A DNA stretch of 16,192 bases from CAYOVG01 sp964407285 (lineage in GTDB: Bacteria; Desulfobacterota; Syntrophobacteria; Syntrophobacterales; Syntrophobacteraceae). A program made the position numbers and the translations under genes. The stretch spans positions 1 to 16,192 of the forward strand of contig CAYOVG010000140.1 of the NCBI GenBank assembly GCA_964407285.1, read 5' to 3'. The notes beneath the pieces were generated by a model. It had not been told where the DNA came from. It ran no database searches and was given only the letters and a program-made list of their open reading frames with translations. Below, piece by piece: positions 12,178 to 16,192 of this stretch. Each line of letters starts with the position of its first letter. Position 1 is the first letter of the stretch.

Positions 12178-14430
12178 TCACAGCGGAATGGTGAACCGGA
12201 AAGTGCTTCCCTTGCCCATTCCCTCGCTCTCCGCCCAAATTTTACCGCCGTGCAGTTCGGCGAGTTGCCTGGTCAAAGCCAGCCCGAGACCCGTACCGTC
12301 ATACTTCCTGTTCGCTGCTCCGTCCACCTGTTCGAATGGGTTGAAGATCCGTTCGAGGTCCTCGCTCTTAATCCCGATGCCCGTGTCCGAAACGCTGATT
12401 TCGACATGCTTGTCCGCATCGCGCGACATGCGCCCCTTTCCCGCATCATCGGGCGCGCGACGGCTGCATGCGTGGCTGGTCGCCTCGGTATCGAGCGGGA
12501 CCGGTCCGGGGGCTCCCATGGCGATGCGGGCGCTCAGGCGCACCTTCCCTCCACGCGGCGTGAACTTGACGGCGTTGTACAGGAGATTGTACATGATCTG
12601 TTTGAATCTGCGGCCGTCAGCCGTTACGTGGATATCGGAAATCCCTTCAATGTCCATGGCGAGGGTCACATTGTTGCTTGCAGCCTTTTCCTTCACCATG
12701 AAAAGACTACCCGTGATGAGATCCCCGAGGCATACATTCGACAAACTCAGTTCCAGCTTGCCGGCTTCGACCTTTGAAAGGTCGAGTATGTCGTTGATGA
12801 GTGACAACAGGTGTCGAGCGCTCACGAGGACATCTCCCAGGTAGTCGGCCTGTGTTTCATTGAGATCTCCTATCTTGCGATCAACGATCAATTCGGTAAA
12901 GCCGATGACGGCATTGAGCGGCGTACGAAGTTCATGGCTCATTTTGGCCAGGAATTCGCTCTTTGCCCGGTTGGCGGTCTCGGCGGCGTCTTTGGCCCGC
13001 ATGAGTTCGATCTCAATGGCGTTGCGCTCTGAAAGCTCTTTCTGGAGTTTCGCGCAAAGCCTCGCATTATCCAGTGCAATGGAAGCCAGTTCCGCAAACC
13101 GGCTCATCAGCGCAATTTCGTCGTCTCCGAACGGCCGGATGCAGATGTGATATCCCAGGCCGATGATGCCTATTACACGGGATTCCAGGAAGAGGGGCAC
13201 TCCCACCGCCGACCTGATGGGGTCCAGCCGCGGGTCGGGAAGCCGGTATTCCCAGTTTCTGTAGTCTTCCACGAAAAGGGGTTTGCCCGCCGCGAGCACT
13301 TTGCCGACAAGTCCCTCTCCGCATCGCATTCTGTATCCGATACGCTTCTCGTAGGAGCCGAGGGCGACGACCATTTCCAGGTATCCATTGTCTTCATTGT
13401 AGAGGTACAGGAAACCGTTGGGGGCATCGACCAGGGCGGCGGCTCGAGCGACGATGGCCTTGAGAAGACCATTCAGATCGAGCCTGCCGAGAAGCCCGAT
13501 AGCGGTCTCATTGAGAGCCGTCAGATATGCGTTCTGCCTCTCCAGGGCCTCTTCGGACCGTTTGCGTTTCGAAAGGTCGTGGGCAACCCATTGGATCGAC
13601 TGTCTGCCTTCGAATACGAACGGAATCGCGGAGACTTCCACCGGGACCGAAAAGCCGTCAATGGAAAGGAATGCCTGCTCCTGGATGGGAATCTCGCATT
13701 CTTTCTCCGAAATCACATTCATTTGCCGTTCCGCGGTGTTGCGGTAGTCCGGGTGGACGACGCGAAAAATGGACCTGCCGAGGAGCAGGCCGGGATTTGC
13801 CGCTCCCAGGAGCTTTCCGGCGGCGGTGTTGGCCAATGCTATTTTGCCGTCGTGGATGATGAAAATCGCCTCGGGAGAAAGCTCCACCACCCTTCTGAAT
13901 CGTCTCTCGCTTCTTCGAAGTTCGTCTTCCGTCCGTTTGCGGTCCGTAATATCTTCGGCGAGACCGTCCATGCAACAAGGCGCGCCGTTGTCGCCAATAG
14001 CGAGCCTGACCGCCAGGTCGGCGTATTTTACCGAACCATCCTTGCAGCGAACGGAAGCCTCCAGCCTGAACGGGGCGGAACCCGCGGATGTCGGCGCGCC
14101 GTTGATGAGCTTCCGGCGATCGATCGAGCGCACACAGAATTCCCCTCCGGCTTCGACGGCCGTATTCATGAATTCCTCGGGCGACTCGTAGCCCGCCATC
14201 CGGGCAAACGCGGGGTTGACCAACAGAAATCGGCCGTCAAGGTCCATACGGAAAATGCCCGCGGGGGAGTTGTCGAATATTTTTGAGTAGTCGTGAAAGA
14301 GCACCGGCGGCGCTTCGTGGTTGGCCTCCGGAACGCCCGAAATCCCCGCGCCGTCTCCGATACAGTGACGGCAACGGCCCTTGTCCGTGGCGCCGGCGTT
14401 TTGCGTATGCGCAGTCCGTCCAGTGTTCAC
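12178..14430 (-). CDS. Soluble PAS-PAS-GAF hybrid-sensor histidine kinase (no receiver domain)
   Basis: A cytoplasmic sensor kinase of about 750 residues from the GTG chosen at 14430. The frame is open back to 14748, but the extra residues are low-complexity and lie upstream of a TATAAT box. The next in-frame ATG (14247) would cut into the first PAS domain. The GTG has only a distant GGGGAG, so the start is provisional. The first PAS is at about 48-165 (DYSKIFDNSPAGIFRMDL..., ending AEDITDRKR). The second PAS is at about 175-290. A GAF domain is at about 305-455 (GEGLVGKVLAAGKPLFVEDY, AVGVPLFLESRVIGIIGL). A coiled linker leads to HisKA with MSHELRTP (H499). The N box is YNLLYNAVKFT. G1 is DTGIGI (about 682-687) and G2 is GTGLGL (about 712-717). 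An unusually long segment (about 63 residues) separates N box and G1. The core is closely similar to the kinase at 229-2517. There is no partner response regulator nearby. Confidence 0.88.
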   Translation of the reverse strand: MNTGRTAHTQNAGATDKGRCRHCIGDGAGISGVPEANHEAPPVLFHDYSKIFDNSPAGIFRMDLDGRFLLVNPAFARMAGYESPEEFMNTAVEAGGEFCVRSIDRRKLINGAPTSAGSAPFRLEASVRCKDGSVKYADLAVRLAIGDNGAPCCMDGLAEDITDRKRTEDELRRSERRFRRVVELSPEAIFIIHDGKIALANTAAGKLLGAANPGLLLGRSIFRVVHPDYRNTAERQMNVISEKECEIPIQEQAFLSIDGFSVPVEVSAIPFVFEGRQSIQWVAHDLSKRKRSEEALERQNAYLTALNETAIGLLGRLDLNGLLKAIVARAAALVDAPNGFLYLYNEDNGYLEMVVALGSYEKRIGYRMRCGEGLVGKVLAAGKPLFVEDYRNWEYRLPDPRLDPIRSAVGVPLFLESRVIGIIGLGYHICIRPFGDDEIALMSRFAELASIALDNARLCAKLQKELSERNAIEIELMRAKDAAETANRAKSEFLAKMSHELRTPLNAVIGFTELIVDRKIGDLNETQADYLGDVLVSARHLLSLINDILDLSKVEAGKLELSLSNVCLGDLITGSLFMVKEKAASNNVTLAMDIEGISDIHVTADGRRFKQIMYNLLYNAVKFTPRGGKVRLSARIAMGAPGPVPLDTEATSHACSRRAPDDAGKGRMSRDADKHVEISVSDTGIGIKSEDLERIFNPFEQVDGAANRKYDGTGLGLALTRQLAELHGGKIWAESEGMGKGSTFRFTIPL

Positions 14431-14527
14431 AGCAGTCTTCCGCTCCCCGTATTGCTCTTCACTTGCCCCGCACCAGCCAACGAGCCACTCCCGGTTCGAT
14501 TCTTTCAGATCCAATTTCAGGTGCTTG

Positions 14528-14533
14528 ATTATA
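14528..14533 (-). promoter_or_regulatory. Consensus -10 box (TATAAT) for the PAS-GAF kinase gene
   Basis: TATAAT reads on the minus strand from 14533 to 14528. The best -35 at 17 nt is a weak TTTATT. The resulting transcript would start near 14521, about 90 nt before the GTG at 14430. This argues against a translation start further upstream. Confidence 0.45.
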
Positions 14534-14597
14534 AGTGAAAAATAGAACGGAATAAAGGCAATAATCGGGCAAGGGGGAACACGTTTGTGGAGCAGAC

Positions 14598-14632
14598 GGG
14601 AAGGAGAGAGGGAGGAGGAGAGAAGAAAAGGA
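14598..14632 (+). repeat. 35-nt homopurine run
   Basis: Every base from 14598 to 14632 is A or G, and after a single T the purines continue to 14640. Parts are nearly mirror-symmetric around GAGGAGGAG. Such tracts can form triplex (H-DNA) structures. Here it lies upstream of both divergent genes. Confidence 0.85.
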
Positions 14633-14650
14633 TGGAAAGACCGGCAATGA

Positions 14651-14678
14651 TTGACAGAACGCAAATGAGACTTACTTT
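14651..14678 (+). promoter_or_regulatory. Possible sigma70-type promoter for the glycosyltransferase gene
   Basis: TTGACA at 14651-14656 and TACTTT at 14673-14678 are separated by 16 bp. The -35 is perfect and the -10 is moderate. The leader before the ATG at 14870 would be about 185 nt. Confidence 0.4.
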
Positions 14679-14793
14679 TCCTCCAGCCGACCCGGCCTAA
14701 ACCTGACGGCTCGCCTCCTCTCAGCCGTAAAATCCAGGGACCAACCATTTAGGCCATGAAAAGGGGAGATTCGGGCAGCCTCGCATGCAACTG

Positions 14794-14806
14794 CCGCAAC
14801 TTGCGG
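14794..14806. promoter_or_regulatory. Operator-like palindrome in the glycosyltransferase leader
   Basis: CCGCAA-C-TTGCGG is a perfect inverted repeat with 6-bp arms around one base, 63 bp upstream of the glycosyltransferase start. It could be a regulator site or a small RNA hairpin; only its symmetry supports it. Confidence 0.3.
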
Positions 14807-14869
14807 ATGAATGGCTCCGCCCCGATCACCCTGTTCGCGTAAATCCAAATCAATAATGTGGAGTAAGAA

Positions 14870-16114
14870 ATGGCCAAGGGCATTTTCTTCAATGTTCCGG
14901 AGTACGGGCATGTCAATCCGACGTTGCCGCTAGTGGAGCAGCTGGCGCGCAACGGAGAGACGATTCTATATTACGACACCGATGAATACCGCAAACGAAT
15001 CGAAAAGACGGGGGCGCAGTTCAGACCGTACCGGGTGAAGGCCTTCGATCGGATGGCCGCCTGCCATGGAGATCTGATCAAAATGGCATGGTTTCTGGCC
15101 GGAGCCTCGCGGGAAATCATCGACAACCACCTGGAGGAGATCATCGCCGAAAAGCCGGATTACATCATTCACGACTCATTTTGCGCCTGGGGAAAGTTCG
15201 TGGCGAGGTATCTGAACCTGCCGGCGGTGAACACGACCACAACTTTCGTCGCCACGCCCCGGACCATGCTTCGGATGCCCCGGCTGGCGCTGCATTTCAC
15301 CAGCATGCTGTTAAAGAGAATGCGGTATGCCGCGGGCCACCTGCGGTGCGCGCTATCCATCCGGAGAGATTTCGGAGTCGGCATCAGCAGTCCGATGAGC
15401 ATCTTCAGCAACAGCGAACCGCTCAATATCGTCTTCACATCCGGGTACTTTCACCCCAACGGCAACAGCCTCGGACCTCGGTACGTCCTCACCGGTCCGT
15501 CGATTAGCGCCAGGGATGACGCCGGTCATCCGGATTTCCAGTATCCGCGCGGCAGAAGCGAATCCCTGGTTTACATCTCGTTGGGGACCATATTCAACCG
15601 GGATAAGCGCTTTTTCCGCACCTGCATCGACGCTTTCGGCAGCAGCAGCCATGAAGTCGTGATTTCTCTCGGCGGCGGGCTTGCGTGCGACGCCATGGGG
15701 CCGCTGCCCTCGAACATCAGGCTGTACGACCATGTTCCGCAGCTCGAGGTGCTGAAGGCGGCCGATCTCTTCATCTCCCACGGCGGCATGAACAGCGTCA
15801 ACGAATCTCTATACTTCGGAGTGCCGCTGATTCTCTTTCCGCAGCAGGCCGAGCAGGCGACCGTAGCCCGGCGGGTGCAGAAGTTGGGGGCCGGAATTTG
15901 CGCAGGAACGTCCGGCCTGTCGGCCCCCGGGCTCTTGAACTTGACTCGGGAAATTCTGGATAACAGCCGCTACCGTGAACGGGCCCGGCGAATCGGCGAT
16001 ACCCTCCGGGCAGCAGGGGGGTACCGGAGAGCCGCTCACGAAATCCTCAAACTGGTCCACGCGCACCAGACGGCATACGGCCGGATCATGGTGAGCGACG
16101 CCGTTCCGGCATAG
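14870..16114 (+). CDS. MGT-type family 1 glycosyltransferase (UDP-sugar dependent)
   Basis: A 414-residue GT-B fold glycosyltransferase of the macrolide-glycosyltransferase (MGT) type, which transfers sugar from an NDP-sugar to small lipophilic acceptors. GGAG precedes the ATG. The N-terminal acceptor domain has YGHVNPTLPLV, with H14 as the expected catalytic base and an HDS motif (D102) as its likely partner. The donor domain has YISLGT (235-240). The UDP-glycosyltransferase signature runs from HVPQLEVLKAADLFISHGG (288-306) through NESLYFGVPLILFPQQAEQ (311-329). The protein is full length with no signal peptide. Acceptors in the wider family include macrolides, flavonoids, lipids and carotenoids. 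Nothing in the neighbourhood suggests which applies, so the substrate is left open. No biosynthetic cluster is visible around it. Confidence 0.9.
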   Translation: MAKGIFFNVPEYGHVNPTLPLVEQLARNGETILYYDTDEYRKRIEKTGAQFRPYRVKAFDRMAACHGDLIKMAWFLAGASREIIDNHLEEIIAEKPDYIIHDSFCAWGKFVARYLNLPAVNTTTTFVATPRTMLRMPRLALHFTSMLLKRMRYAAGHLRCALSIRRDFGVGISSPMSIFSNSEPLNIVFTSGYFHPNGNSLGPRYVLTGPSISARDDAGHPDFQYPRGRSESLVYISLGTIFNRDKRFFRTCIDAFGSSSHEVVISLGGGLACDAMGPLPSNIRLYDHVPQLEVLKAADLFISHGGMNSVNESLYFGVPLILFPQQAEQATVARRVQKLGAGICAGTSGLSAPGLLNLTREILDNSRYRERARRIGDTLRAAGGYRRAAHEILKLVHAHQTAYGRIMVSDAVPA

Positions 16115-16192
16115 GCTCGCTGTACAGGGGTAGTGATTGAAAGAGAGGGTGAGATCGAACCGCGGATGATGCGGAGATTTGGAGACTATCCT
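16115..16192. other. End of window, no feature seen
   Basis: 78 bp after the glycosyltransferase stop show no hairpin with a T tract and no clear new gene start. Confidence 0.5.

Larger units (their letters stand above)
14431..14869. other. Divergent intergenic region between the PAS-GAF kinase and glycosyltransferase genes
   Basis: 439 bp with no convincing gene. It holds a consensus -10 box for the kinase, a 35-nt homopurine run, a possible promoter for the glycosyltransferase and a short palindrome before its start. A 28-codon frame from ATG at 14757 has no ribosome binding site and is not called. Confidence 0.55.

Noticed and set aside
13147..14286. Plus-strand frame of 379 codons opposite the PAS-GAF kinase
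   Set aside because: The kinase frame carries every expected domain; this one has none.
14431..14748. Upstream extension of the PAS-GAF kinase to ATG at 14748
   Set aside because: The added residues are low-complexity, cross a consensus TATAAT box and the antisense of the homopurine run, and resemble no domain.
14757..14843. 28-codon frame upstream of the glycosyltransferase
   Set aside because: It has no ribosome binding site and no recognisable features.

Overview
The window looks like chromosome from an anaerobic Deltaproteobacterium (Desulfobacterota), possibly a Syntrophobacter-like organism. This is an inference. It rests on the fairly high GC, a DUF6178-type protein, a short anaerobe-type ThiC, a two-gene SufC/SufB-like Fe-S assembly operon, a c-heme Tll0287-type sensor kinase and heptameric GGGTTGC repeats. 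No rRNA, tRNA, CRISPR array, transposase or phage gene was found.

Layout, left to right. (i) 1-132: the 5' end of a minus-strand gene leaving the window. (ii) 229-2517: a membrane histidine kinase with a periplasmic CXXCH (heme c) sensor domain, followed at its stop codon by a GGGTTGC tandem array. (iii) 2701-5103, minus strand: an operon of a SufC-like ATPase, a SufB-like scaffold and a small exported protein, ending at a perfect hairpin. (iv) 5429-7123: a DUF6178 protein divergent from that operon. (v) 7298-8371, minus strand: the 3' part of a PKD/REJ-repeat surface protein with no N-terminus, next to a short stretch resembling the start of the first kinase. (vi) 8560-10285: a sigma70-type promoter, a complete TPP riboswitch with an intrinsic terminator and a mutually exclusive antiterminator, then thiC. 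(vii) 10365-12158: a PilB/GspE-type ATPase with altered Walker B and Asp-box residues. (viii) 12178-14430, minus strand: a soluble PAS-PAS-GAF histidine kinase, convergent with the ATPase across 19 bp. (ix) 14870-16114: an MGT-type family 1 glycosyltransferase.

How the genes work together. The clearest units are the sufC-sufB-like pair, which resembles the SMS minimal Fe-S machinery, and the TPP riboswitch-thiC unit. ThiC itself carries a [4Fe-4S] cluster, so Fe-S assembly and one of its clients lie in the same neighbourhood. The two kinases share a closely similar catalytic core and have no response regulator nearby, so both are orphans here. The ATPase and the glycosyltransferase have no pathway partners in view.

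The items most worth a second look are the two-gene Fe-S operon with its Cys-tailed ATPase and small exported third gene, the ATPase with the substituted Walker B arginine, the truncated PKD gene and its rearranged junction, and the potential G-quadruplex array after the first kinase. I found nothing that clearly amounts to a wholly new multi-gene system.
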